NCBI GenBank assembly: GCA_002427735.1
Contig: DIYP01000003.1
Span: 141,031-205,030 of the forward strand
Direction of reading: 5' to 3'
DNA: 64,000 bases
Source of the DNA: Flavobacteriales bacterium UBA6051
GTDB lineage: Bacteria; Bacteroidota; Bacteroidia; Flavobacteriales_D; Crocinitomicaceae
The number at the start of each line of letters is the position of its first letter. Positions within the stretch are counted from its first letter, which is position 1. A model generated the notes under the pieces. The model searched no databases, was not told the origin of the DNA, and worked only from the letters and a program-made list of their open reading frames with translations. The position numbers and the translations under genes were made by a program. Positions 1 through 8,161 of the stretch are shown here, piece after piece.

Positions 1-144
1 AGCATTCATCTTGAGTGATCCGGTAAGATCAGCGCATAACGCGACAACATCCTTGTTGCGTTTTCCGATTTCAAGAAGTCCTTCTCCAAAACCGGAGCGT
101 GTATCTTTTGTTCCCAATACTTCAATGTCGATTGTCTCAATCAT
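1..144 (-). CDS. Transketolase C-terminal subunit (partial, runs off the left edge)
   Basis: The 48 visible residues begin with an ATG at 144 and read IEVLGTKDTRSGFGEGLLEI then NKDVVALCADLTGS, the start of the pyrimidine-binding/C-terminal half of split transketolases. Together with the N-terminal half at 1497-2339 it should form a thiamine-diphosphate enzyme of the non-oxidative pentose phosphate pathway. Its ATG overlaps the stop of the preceding VWA gene (ATGA at 141-144), so translation is probably coupled. Only the N-terminal piece is in the window; the remainder is inferred. Confidence 0.85.
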   Translation of the reverse strand, partial: MIETIDIEVLGTKDTRSGFGEGLLEIGKRNKDVVALCADLTGSLKMNA

Positions 145-1496
145 AACTTTAGTGATGTCGTTTTATTTGAATTAATTCTGAATTCTCGCTCCAGGGTATA
201 TGAGGAGGATTTAAGATTTTCCTGTCGATAGACCAATTTGTAAAGTCCTGGTTGCAGCTGCCATTCTCCCGTTTTTGAACCTTTTTTGAGATTGCAAACC
301 CAGTCCCATGTACCGTTTCCGTTTTTTGTAAATATCTGCCCAACAATTCTATTTCCGGCAGCATATTTGACAAAGCCAGGTGCGCGAATATCGACATAAG
401 CAATTGCGCTCTGTTGAACACTAACTGTGATATAAGTTCGTGGTAGCGTCAACACTTCTATGTCGTAGCTTCCAACAATGTACTTATCAGTTTCTCCAAT
501 TTTTTGAGTGTTCAAGGTTTCATACTTACCAGCTTGTGTTATTCTTGTGTCAATCTGATAAGGCTTGGCAGCATTTAGAAAACGCACTTTAATGAAGCCT
601 TGCGGTGCATCTACCTTTATGGTATTGTGCGTGTTCTTGATAATTTCAATATTCTTCTTCTCTACACGAGGCGTGGTGTTTACCACTAAATCGTATTTAA
701 TTTTTGGATCAAGGATAAGAGTGTCTGGGTTGCCATACTTGTTAATCGTATGTGTGAAAGTGTACTTTAAATTTGTCGTTCCAGCTTCGTATAAAAACAT
801 TGTTACATCTGTTTCAGATGGTGTACCATTGATGTCATTCAAATTTATCTGTACAGTAGTGTTTAATAGTGCTTTGGCAACAATATTCTCCAATACTTTC
901 GTAAAAGATTCTGGAGTTTCAGCATCTGCATATGTTCCAATACAATTGAACTTTTCCAGATAGGATAGGTCCATACCTAATCCAATCACAAAAGGGGTGA
1001 CACGCACTCCTTTGTCTTTTAACTTTTTAGCAATAACGCAAGGGTCATTGTCACATGCTTCCAGCCCATCGGTAATCAAAATGATGATGTTCCTTGAAGT
1101 ATTGTCTGGAAAATCACTTGCTGCAGCTTCAAGGGATCTTGCGATAGGGGTAGTTCCCTTTGCATAAATAGACTTAATTCTCGATTTTACTCTACTGAAA
1201 TTGTTGGCTGCAAATGGCACTTCCAATTTTGTATCGTTACAATCTTGATAGGTAGCTGTAATTGGAGACTGATGACCATAAACACGAAGGCCAATTTCCA
1301 AATTAGGTGTTCCCTGCAGATCGTTGACGGTTTTTGCCAGTAGGTCTTTTGCCGTTTCGATGCGTGTTTTACCTCCCCAGCGAGCGTTCATACTATTCGA
1401 AGCATCCAAAATAAATAGGATGCGTGTCATTTCCTGCCCCTGTCCAAATGAACAAGCAGAAAGGAAAAAGAACGCTATTGCAAGAAAATGCTTCAA
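141..1496 (-). CDS. VWA-domain exported protein or lipoprotein between the transketolase halves
   Basis: This 451-residue protein starts at a TTG placed directly after the stop of the transketolase N-half gene. Its N-terminus is a short signal with a possible lipobox (LSAC, Cys15); a signal peptidase I site after FGQ is an alternative. A von Willebrand factor A domain spans about residues 24-205, with an intact MIDAS motif (DASNS), the GTTPIA threonine loop and ITDGLEACDNDPC. The remaining 240 residues look like beta-sandwich repeats and are unassigned. VWA domains bind protein ligands through a divalent metal; a periplasmic or surface role is likely. Its place inside a central-metabolism operon, with 0-nt and -4-nt junctions, is odd. 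No enzymatic function is suggested. Confidence 0.85.
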   Translation of the reverse strand: MKHFLAIAFFFLSACSFGQGQEMTRILFILDASNSMNARWGGKTRIETAKDLLAKTVNDLQGTPNLEIGLRVYGHQSPITATYQDCNDTKLEVPFAANNFSRVKSRIKSIYAKGTTPIARSLEAAASDFPDNTSRNIIILITDGLEACDNDPCVIAKKLKDKGVRVTPFVIGLGMDLSYLEKFNCIGTYADAETPESFTKVLENIVAKALLNTTVQINLNDINGTPSETDVTMFLYEAGTTNLKYTFTHTINKYGNPDTLILDPKIKYDLVVNTTPRVEKKNIEIIKNTHNTIKVDAPQGFIKVRFLNAAKPYQIDTRITQAGKYETLNTQKIGETDKYIVGSYDIEVLTLPRTYITVSVQQSAIAYVDIRAPGFVKYAAGNRIVGQIFTKNGNGTWDWVCNLKKGSKTGEWQLQPGLYKLVYRQENLKSSSYTLEREFRINSNKTTSLKL

Positions 1497-2339
1497 TTAA
1501 TAATCTCCTAAAGTCTCTTCCAGTTGATTTAAGGCATCTGCTAACTGTTCTTCGTTTGGAGCAGAACCATGCCATTTATGAGTCCCCATCATATAATCAA
1601 CACCTTGACCCATTTCTGTTTTCATAACGATCACAATAGGCTTTCGGTTACCGGTCATATTTTTTGCTTTGTCCAAAGTCGACTTGATCTCATCCATATT
1701 GTGTCCGTCCATTTCCAGTACTTCCCAACCAAAAGCTTGCCATTTTTGAGAAAGGTTACCCAAGGAGAGTACATCTTCGAGATCGCCATCGATTTGTCTA
1801 CCGTTGTAGTCAATTGTTGCAATCAAGTTGTCTACCTTATTGGCAGCGGCATACAATGCAGCTTCCCAAATTTGTCCTTCTTGTAATTCCCCGTCTCCAT
1901 GTAGTGTATACACCAAGCCTTGATCTCGGTTCAATTTTTTTGTTTCAGCTGTACCAATTGCGCATGATAAACCTTGGCCAAGCGAGCCTGAAGCCATACG
2001 AACACCAGGAACATTTTTATCTGTAGATGGATGTCCCTGAAGTCGAGAAGATAACTTTCTGAAAGTCCCTAATTCATTTACAGGAAAATAGCCAGATCTC
2101 GCAAGAACGCTGTACCAAACTGGCGAAATGTGCCCATTCGACAAATAAAAAACATCCTCATCAGGTGCGTCCATTTTAAAATCAGCAGGATCATGCTTCA
2201 ACTTATCAAAATACAGTACTGTTAAAAAGTCAGCGCAACCGAGCGATCCACCAGGATGCCCTGATTTAACAGCTGATACCATTCTAACGATGTCCCTGCG
2301 GACTTGTGATGCAATTCTTTGTAATTCTTGGGTTTCCAT
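1497..2339 (-). CDS. Transketolase N-terminal subunit
   Basis: This 280-residue protein carries the thiamine-diphosphate-binding half of transketolase: GHPGGSLGCADFL near residue 28, FYLSNGHISP near 85, and the diphosphate/Mg site GDGELQEGQIWEA followed by the Asn in DYNGRQ. The C-terminal MGTHKWHG is also typical. It should pair with the C-half encoded at 1-144 to interconvert pentose, triose and hexose phosphates in the cytoplasm. Split transketolases are common in Bacteroidota, normally as adjacent genes; here a VWA gene separates them. A -7-like box (TAGTTTTG, minus strand, 2377-2384) lies 38 nt upstream of the ATG. Confidence 0.95.
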   Translation of the reverse strand: METQELQRIASQVRRDIVRMVSAVKSGHPGGSLGCADFLTVLYFDKLKHDPADFKMDAPDEDVFYLSNGHISPVWYSVLARSGYFPVNELGTFRKLSSRLQGHPSTDKNVPGVRMASGSLGQGLSCAIGTAETKKLNRDQGLVYTLHGDGELQEGQIWEAALYAAANKVDNLIATIDYNGRQIDGDLEDVLSLGNLSQKWQAFGWEVLEMDGHNMDEIKSTLDKAKNMTGNRKPIVIVMKTEMGQGVDYMMGTHKWHGSAPNEEQLADALNQLEETLGDY

Positions 2340-2705
2340 TTTTACAGGCAGTATTAATTGTCTAATTGAACTGCCACAAAACTAGGTTTTATTATGAAAA
2401 AAGTAGGGCTCAAAAAGCTAAGGTTATCCGCAAAAAAGAACTATTTATAAACAATTTGATAATCGGTTTAGTAGATCAAATTATTGGAATAAACAAAAGC
2501 GCTTAGTCCCAATCCAAGAATACAAGTTGTTTTTTCGATAATTACTGCGGAATTCACGGGTGTTTTTGTTATTTTTATCTCTTTATTGAAGAGACGTTGT
2601 TGTTTTATAAACACAGGGATGATTTGTTAAAAGTCAGATTATTTCAATGTTCATGCAACTATTTCCTGTTTGAATGGGTCTTTTTGTTAAATCTAAATAC
2701 GAATT
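2340..2705. other. Divergent intergenic region, 366 bp
   Basis: No convincing gene is seen. The stretch separates the minus-strand transketolase operon from the plus-strand gene at 2706, so it must hold promoters for both. The only clear element is the minus-strand -7-like box at 2377-2384. The right half is T-rich and I could not pick a plus-strand promoter with confidence. Confidence 0.6.
2377..2384 (-). promoter_or_regulatory. Candidate -7 box for the transketolase operon
   Basis: The minus strand reads TAGTTTTG, an exact match to the Bacteroidota -7 consensus TAnnTTTG, 38 nt upstream of the transketolase ATG. No good -33 TTTG is seen at the usual distance. Confidence 0.45.
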
Positions 2706-3065
2706 ATGAAACTATTAGCAGTTCTAAGTTTTACATTGCTTTTCGGAAGTGCATCAATGGCCCAACAGGTCGATGAACGATTGTTATCATCCTATTCACA
2801 GGTTGAACTAAATGAAATGATTTCAACGAATCCAGAGCGATACCAATTGTTGGTATCTTCTATTGGAAATGCGACAGCGGTAATGGATTTTCCGAAAGGA
2901 AAGGATGCTAAAATTCAACAAGAGATTTCTTTGCCGTCTGGCGATTACACTTATTTGGATTTGAAGTTAAAAATCAGTGAAAGCAATCAGTATTATAAGA
3001 TTACTGGATCGGATAAAGTATTAATGGTAAAATCATTCTTCGTTTTGGAGAATGAGCGCAAATAA
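2706..3065 (+). CDS. Small exported protein of unknown function
   Basis: This 119-residue protein has a clear signal peptide (MKLLAVLSFTLLFGSASMAQ, cleavage after MAQ). I do not recognise the mature part; it lacks cysteines and contains alternating hydrophobic stretches that suggest a small beta fold. It lies directly upstream of a T9SS type B protein, with only 10 nt between its stop and the preferred start of that gene, so the two are probably co-transcribed and may act together at the cell surface. No sorting domain is present, so a periplasmic location is most likely. Confidence 0.75.
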   Translation: MKLLAVLSFTLLFGSASMAQQVDERLLSSYSQVELNEMISTNPERYQLLVSSIGNATAVMDFPKGKDAKIQQEISLPSGDYTYLDLKLKISESNQYYKITGSDKVLMVKSFFVLENERK

Positions 3066-3075
3066 AGAAATCATG

Positions 3076-5523
3076 ATGAAGAATTTTATTTTAGCCTTCG
3101 CAGCTATTCTTTTAACTGGCTGGTCTTTTGCTCAAAATATGAATATGGGCGATGCAGGCTTCCCAATCGGAGGTCCGCTTATTCCTTGTGCAACGTATAG
3201 TGACGGTTCTACTCCGAACTTTTTTGATGATATGGGGAACGGAGCAAACTACAGTGCTTCTTACAATGATACGATTACTTTTTGTCCTGATTTATCGCAG
3301 GGTACCAAAGTGACATTGACTTTTGGAATTAACGCTGGTTTTAGTTTTGATGTAGACGGTACTGATTCTATTTATGTCTATGATGGTCCAGACACTGGTT
3401 CTCCATTGTTGGGAGTTCATAACTCAGCGACTGATCCAACAGGTTTTGCCCATACAGCGACATGGAATAATCCGACAGGATGTTTAACCGTAGTGTTTAT
3501 TTCGGATGCAGGGCCTTCTGAAGGTAGTGGCTGGGAAGCGAATATTTCATGTGGTAACGTAAACCAACCATTCGAGCCACATATTGAAGCATACGTTAAC
3601 GGTCAAGGTCCAAACGCATTGAATCCATTAGATACCGGTTTTGTAGATGTATGTTTTGGAGATAGTATTCTCTTCGTGGCAACACCGTTATTCCCAAATT
3701 CTTTCGAAGCTACAGGGAATGGTTATTCTCAAAATGTTAATAACGTTACTTATGACTGGTATATCAGCGATGGGGGAACTTATCCTGATAATGATTCAAT
3801 TTGGTTTACGCCACCAACACGTAATGGATTCCTTGTTGATTTGAAGATCGAGGATTCTTTTCCTCAAATTGAACGAATGGTCTGTAAAGTGAGAGTTTCT
3901 CAGCAGCCATTGTTTACAGGAACTGGCCCGTTGGAAGATACTGTATGTTTAGGACAAAATACCACACTTGTTGGTGGAGTGACTCCTACAGATACTGTCG
4001 GAATTGATATTCCTGGTGGTACGTTCCAATTGGGGGGATCATTTGCCGGATTAACATATTTGCCAGATGGTTCAGGAGCTCAGTATCAGGCACCAATTGA
4101 TATTGGTGGTTTCCCAAATGGAAGCACAATTCAGAACTCACAGGACTTGAATCAAGTATGTATCACAATGGAGCACTCTTACCTTGGTGATTTAGAAATT
4201 GCCCTGGAATGTCCAAATGGAACACAGGTCACTTTACTCAATTCCTATGATCCTGGCTTTATCCCCGGAGGTTTCAATGGCGGAGGCACTTTCCTTGGTG
4301 ATGCCGACGACGCTAGTGGTAATGGTGTTCCTGGAATTGGTTGGGAATATTGTTTTAGCTCTGTCTTCAATACTTGGGGGGATATGCCGACTGAGTTTGC
4401 GGGCGGTAATACAGTTCCAACAACAGTAACAGTTGGAAACCAATCGATGAATCCGAATGGAGTGTATTTGCCAGAACAAGATTTCTCGGCATTCGCTGGG
4501 TGTCCTGTAAATGGTCAGTGGACAATTATTGTTCAAGATAATTTAACGATTGATGATGGATACATCTTTGAGTGGGGATTATTCTTTGATCCTTCGTTCT
4601 TTGCAGGTGTTTCTGGTTATCAGAATACAGTAACTTCCGAAGAGTGGCTTCCAGATCCTACAATTATTTCAGGTCAGGGAGATACGGCTTTGGTTGTGCA
4701 ACCAGACACTCCAGGAGATTACTCGTATACATATACGATGACGGATGACTTTGGATGTTCGTACGATACAGTGGTAACACTTTACGTGCTTCCACAACCA
4801 TCCATCTTTGCAGATACATTTGCCTGTGACTTTGGTCATATCGTAACAGGGACGTCTTCTTATGCAGGAGGTGTTTGGTCTGCTGCTGATACTGCCATTC
4901 ACTTTGGACCGTCGAATACTGTGGAAAATCCCGAAATTTTTACGTTCTCGCAATCCGGGACCTATACCGTCAGTTATACCGACAATGCCTGCGGCACGGA
5001 AGTCACCGCCACCATTGAGTTCCTGGATTATCCTGGGACGTGGTTGAATGATACTACCTTGTGTACCGGAGTGGTGTATAATTTGAGTGCACCAAATGAG
5101 AATAATTATCCGACGACCTATGAATGGAGTGATGGTACAACTGGAACTGATATAGCGATATCGCAACCAGGAACTTACATTGTGACTATGCAGAACGCTT
5201 GTCATGCTAATTACGATACCATTACCGTCGATTACAAGTTGTGTGATATTGATGCACCAAATGTCTTGTCTCTCGCTCAAGGATCGCAAAACGCACTTTG
5301 GTATGTAAATGCTGATGGCCTTGGGACGTTCAACCTAACCATTACGAATCGTTGGGGAAATGTTATGTACGAATGTGCTGACTCTCAAGCGAAATGTTAC
5401 TGGGATGGTAGAACTAAATCAGGAACATTTGTTGAACCTGGAACATATTTCTACACAATTGATGCGACCACAGAAAATGGAGATCCTATTGTGAAACATG
5501 GATTCCTACAAGTCGTAGATTAA
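3076..5523 (+). CDS. T9SS type B (gliding-motility-associated C-terminal domain) secreted protein with CUB and P-domains
   Basis: About 815 residues. I chose the ATG at 3076 because it gives a clean signal peptide (MKNFILAFAAILLTGWSFAQ); an ATG at 3073 and one at 3052 overlapping the previous gene are in frame. After the signal comes a CUB-like domain (GTDSIYVYDGPDTGSPLLG, about residues 60-160), then Ig-like segments, a proprotein-convertase P-domain-like region (CITMEHSYLGDLEIALECP to DDGYIFEWGLFFDP, about 355-500), and a C-terminal CHU_C/type B sorting domain (FNLTITNRWGNVMYE, YWDGRTKSG, EPGTYFYTI). Such proteins cross the outer membrane by the type IX system. Function is probably adhesive; no catalytic domain is visible. 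A strong terminator follows. Confidence 0.9.
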   Translation: MKNFILAFAAILLTGWSFAQNMNMGDAGFPIGGPLIPCATYSDGSTPNFFDDMGNGANYSASYNDTITFCPDLSQGTKVTLTFGINAGFSFDVDGTDSIYVYDGPDTGSPLLGVHNSATDPTGFAHTATWNNPTGCLTVVFISDAGPSEGSGWEANISCGNVNQPFEPHIEAYVNGQGPNALNPLDTGFVDVCFGDSILFVATPLFPNSFEATGNGYSQNVNNVTYDWYISDGGTYPDNDSIWFTPPTRNGFLVDLKIEDSFPQIERMVCKVRVSQQPLFTGTGPLEDTVCLGQNTTLVGGVTPTDTVGIDIPGGTFQLGGSFAGLTYLPDGSGAQYQAPIDIGGFPNGSTIQNSQDLNQVCITMEHSYLGDLEIALECPNGTQVTLLNSYDPGFIPGGFNGGGTFLGDADDASGNGVPGIGWEYCFSSVFNTWGDMPTEFAGGNTVPTTVTVGNQSMNPNGVYLPEQDFSAFAGCPVNGQWTIIVQDNLTIDDGYIFEWGLFFDPSFFAGVSGYQNTVTSEEWLPDPTIISGQGDTALVVQPDTPGDYSYTYTMTDDFGCSYDTVVTLYVLPQPSIFADTFACDFGHIVTGTSSYAGGVWSAADTAIHFGPSNTVENPEIFTFSQSGTYTVSYTDNACGTEVTATIEFLDYPGTWLNDTTLCTGVVYNLSAPNENNYPTTYEWSDGTTGTDIAISQPGTYIVTMQNACHANYDTITVDYKLCDIDAPNVLSLAQGSQNALWYVNADGLGTFNLTITNRWGNVMYECADSQAKCYWDGRTKSGTFVEPGTYFYTIDATTENGDPIVKHGFLQVVD

Positions 5524-5546
5524 CAGGAACTTATTTTAATAATATG

Positions 5547-5575
5547 AGGGCGATCATTTTAGGTCGCCCTTTTTT
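5547..5575 (+). terminator. Intrinsic terminator after the T9SS type B gene
   Basis: A 7-bp stem AGGGCGA/TCGCCCT with a 10-nt loop is followed by a run of six T. It separates the secreted-protein gene from gap. Confidence 0.85.
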
Positions 5576-5587
5576 AATGCCAAGAAA

Positions 5588-5619
5588 TTGGATTCCGAGT
5601 AAAGAGATATGTACCTTTA
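5588..5619 (+). promoter_or_regulatory. Candidate promoter for gap
   Basis: TTGG at 5588-5591 and TACCTTTA at 5612-5619 (one mismatch to TAnnTTTG) are separated by 20 nt, the usual arrangement of Bacteroidota -33 and -7 boxes. The gap ATG follows 24 nt later. Confidence 0.5.
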
Positions 5620-5643
5620 GTAGAGAATCCATAATAACATAGT

Positions 5644-6633
5644 ATGAAAAAAGTTGGTGTAAATGGTTTCGGGCGAATTGGAAGATATTTCACCCGGATG
5701 ACTTTGGATAATCCAAACGTTGATGTGGCAGTTGTGAATGATCTAGCCGATATTGAAACACTTGGACATTTGTTTAAATATGATAGCGTTCACCGACGAT
5801 TGAAGCATTCTTTTGAGATTAAAGGAAATGCACTGGTGTTCGAGAATGGAAAACGGATAGAGTTCATTTCTGAACGCGATCCTGAGGCTATTCAATGGGA
5901 GAGTTATGGTGTAGAAATAGTACTGGAATCAACAGGGATCTTCAGAACAAAAGAACTGGCTTCAAAACATTTCGTCGGTGGGGCAAAGAAAGTTGTACTA
6001 TCAGCACCTTCCAAGGACGCATTGGTAAGAACAGTCGTTTTAGGTGTAAACGATGATTTGCTCGACCCTTCCGATACGGTAGTTTCAAACGCATCATGTA
6101 CGACGAATTCGGCGGCTCCAATGGTGAAAGTAATGAAAGAACTTTGCGAGATAGAAAGCGCTTTCATAACAACAGTGCATAGTTATACGTCTGATCAACG
6201 TTTGCATGACGCACCTCATTCTGATTTAAGAAGAGCGCGCGCTGCGGCAGAATCGATTGTGCCGACAACCACTGGGGCAGCAAAAGCGTTGGCGAAGATT
6301 TTTCCTGAATTAGAAGGGCGAATTGGTGGATGTGGTGTAAGAGTGCCAGTTCCTGATGGATCGATGACAGATTTGACATTCGTCGTGAAAAACCCGCCAT
6401 CAGAGGAAGAGATTAACGCTGCGATGAAAAAATATGCAGAAAATGAATTAAAAAATATACTGGATTATACGGAAGACCCAATTGTATCCGTTGATATAAT
6501 AAGCAACCCTCATAGCTGCATCTTTGATGCGCGCCTCACGAGCGTTATTGGAAATATGGTAAAAGTTGTTGGCTGGTACGATAACGAAGCAGGTTATTCC
6601 AATAGACTCGTAGATTTAATTGAAAAATTGTAG
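5644..6633 (+). CDS. gap: Glyceraldehyde-3-phosphate dehydrogenase, type I
   Basis: This 329-residue enzyme has the NAD-binding VNGFGRIGR motif at its start, Asp33 after the second beta strand (favouring NAD), the catalytic Cys152 in SNASCTTN and its partner His179 in TTVHSY, and the C-terminal GWYDNEAGYSNR signature. It oxidises glyceraldehyde-3-phosphate to 1,3-bisphosphoglycerate in glycolysis. The wording after the active site (CTTNSAAP rather than CTTNCLAP) and GGCGVRVPVPDGS place it in a divergent bacterial clade. It is followed after 3 nt by a DUF5723 gene. Confidence 0.96.
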   Translation: MKKVGVNGFGRIGRYFTRMTLDNPNVDVAVVNDLADIETLGHLFKYDSVHRRLKHSFEIKGNALVFENGKRIEFISERDPEAIQWESYGVEIVLESTGIFRTKELASKHFVGGAKKVVLSAPSKDALVRTVVLGVNDDLLDPSDTVVSNASCTTNSAAPMVKVMKELCEIESAFITTVHSYTSDQRLHDAPHSDLRRARAAAESIVPTTTGAAKALAKIFPELEGRIGGCGVRVPVPDGSMTDLTFVVKNPPSEEEINAAMKKYAENELKNILDYTEDPIVSVDIISNPHSCIFDARLTSVIGNMVKVVGWYDNEAGYSNRLVDLIEKL

Positions 6634-6636
6634 TTA

Positions 6637-8091
6637 GTGAATTTACTCAAGGCTCTGACCATAGTATTTTTGTGTATATGCAATTATTCGGTTGGACAGA
6701 ATGCCTTTGGAGCTCTCCATAGTAATTACACTCCAACGAATAGCCTGTATATCAACCCGTCTTCGATACTGGACGCGAAGGTTTGGTTAGATATCAATAT
6801 AGCTGGAGTTGGTACATATCTCAATAATGATTTGGTTCACCTTGAGAACCGTAGTTTGATTTCAGCCATTCGAAATCGTGAAAGTTTAACGGAGAATGAT
6901 TATGATTTTAATCATAGCCGTAAAAGATATCATGCATACAATAGAACATTTGCTGTAGCTCCGAGTGTAGTATGGAGTCAGGGTGATCACGCTGCTGCTA
7001 TTTCGTTAGGTGGAAGAAGCTATACGGGTGTGCGTCGAATTCCTGATTTTGGAGCGCAGTTCATTGAGAATGGAGTTCCGGATTTCACAGCGCAGCACGA
7101 CATCAACTACGTTGCCGACAACATTCGAGTGGCTTCAATCAGTTTTGCCGAATTAAAACTGACCTATGCCTACACTTTTTTAAAGCGTCGAGACAATATG
7201 TTTATGGCGGGGGCAACATTTTCTAAGTTCTTTTCTGTGCTTGGTGCAGGAGCGAATGTTTATGATTTTGCATTTTTGGTGGATAACGATTCAATTATCG
7301 ATGTTGGAAATCTTCAGGCGGATGCTGTCTATGCATGGAATCGTAAAATTGACCCCAAAGGTGGTTGGGGAATGGATTTCGGGTTTACTTATCAAAAAAT
7401 GTTGCGGGACGCGACAAGTTATTATCCAAATAGTCCAAAAATGGGATGTACGAGCATTCCGTATAAGTATAAAATAGGTGTTTCGATTATTGATATCGGA
7501 AATATAAAATTCGATCCTGTTCTTTATCAAGGTTATGATTTCAGTGATTACAATTGGCTTAATTACGGTGATGCGGATGTGAATGAAGATAATCCAGGAG
7601 ATTTGTTTGAAGAACAAGAGTCGAGCATACTGGATGGTCAGGTTCGTGATCCGAACAAGATTCGCTTACCGACGTTTATTTCCGGCCAGTTTGATTATAA
7701 CCTTTGGGCGTCCCGCTTATACGTTAATGCGACCGTTATTCAAGGGTTTGGTGTTTCAAGAAGAAGATTTGGACTTCGACATGCCAATAGCATTAGTGTT
7801 ACACCGCGTTATGAATCATATTGGTTCGATTTTGCCTTACCAGTGAGTCTTTATGAGTATAAGTATCCGCAACTTGGTGCAAGCTTTAGAGCTGGCCCAT
7901 TGACAATTGGAACAGATAAATTGATTAACTGGTTATTCAATACAGACGTTTATGGCGCTGATTTCTACTTATATCTCAAAGTTCCAATCCGCTATCACCC
8001 TAAATGTAAAGATCGCCAGAAAGGTCGTGATAGAGATAGAAACAGACGCATACGTGGCAGAGATAATTCTCCAACGAAGTGTACGATCTAA
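6637..8091 (+). CDS. DUF5723 family outer-membrane protein
   Basis: This 484-residue protein starts at a GTG 3 nt after the gap stop codon; the GTG is chosen because it yields a signal peptide ending in YSVGQ. The mature N-terminus (NYTPTNSLYINPSSILDAK) is the typical opening of the Bacteroidota DUF5723 family, followed by many amphipathic beta strands as in outer-membrane barrels. The C-terminal 25 residues are strongly basic (RQKGRDRDRNRRIRGRD). Function of the family is unknown to me. Tight coupling to gap looks incidental, but read-through expression is likely. Confidence 0.8.
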   Translation: MNLLKALTIVFLCICNYSVGQNAFGALHSNYTPTNSLYINPSSILDAKVWLDINIAGVGTYLNNDLVHLENRSLISAIRNRESLTENDYDFNHSRKRYHAYNRTFAVAPSVVWSQGDHAAAISLGGRSYTGVRRIPDFGAQFIENGVPDFTAQHDINYVADNIRVASISFAELKLTYAYTFLKRRDNMFMAGATFSKFFSVLGAGANVYDFAFLVDNDSIIDVGNLQADAVYAWNRKIDPKGGWGMDFGFTYQKMLRDATSYYPNSPKMGCTSIPYKYKIGVSIIDIGNIKFDPVLYQGYDFSDYNWLNYGDADVNEDNPGDLFEEQESSILDGQVRDPNKIRLPTFISGQFDYNLWASRLYVNATVIQGFGVSRRRFGLRHANSISVTPRYESYWFDFALPVSLYEYKYPQLGASFRAGPLTIGTDKLINWLFNTDVYGADFYLYLKVPIRYHPKCKDRQKGRDRDRNRRIRGRDNSPTKCTI

Positions 8092-8161
8092 ATATAAAAC
8101 ACCTTTTTAGCCAACCTAAAAGTCCGGACTAACGTGTATAGTGTATAGTTTAAAGTGGCGG

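Noticed and set aside
3052..3075. Earlier start for the T9SS type B gene
   Set aside because: It would overlap the upstream gene and put eight polar residues before a good signal peptide.
4669..5289. 206-codon minus-strand ORF
   Set aside because: It lies fully inside the T9SS type B gene, has no signal or domain, and reads as a shadow frame.
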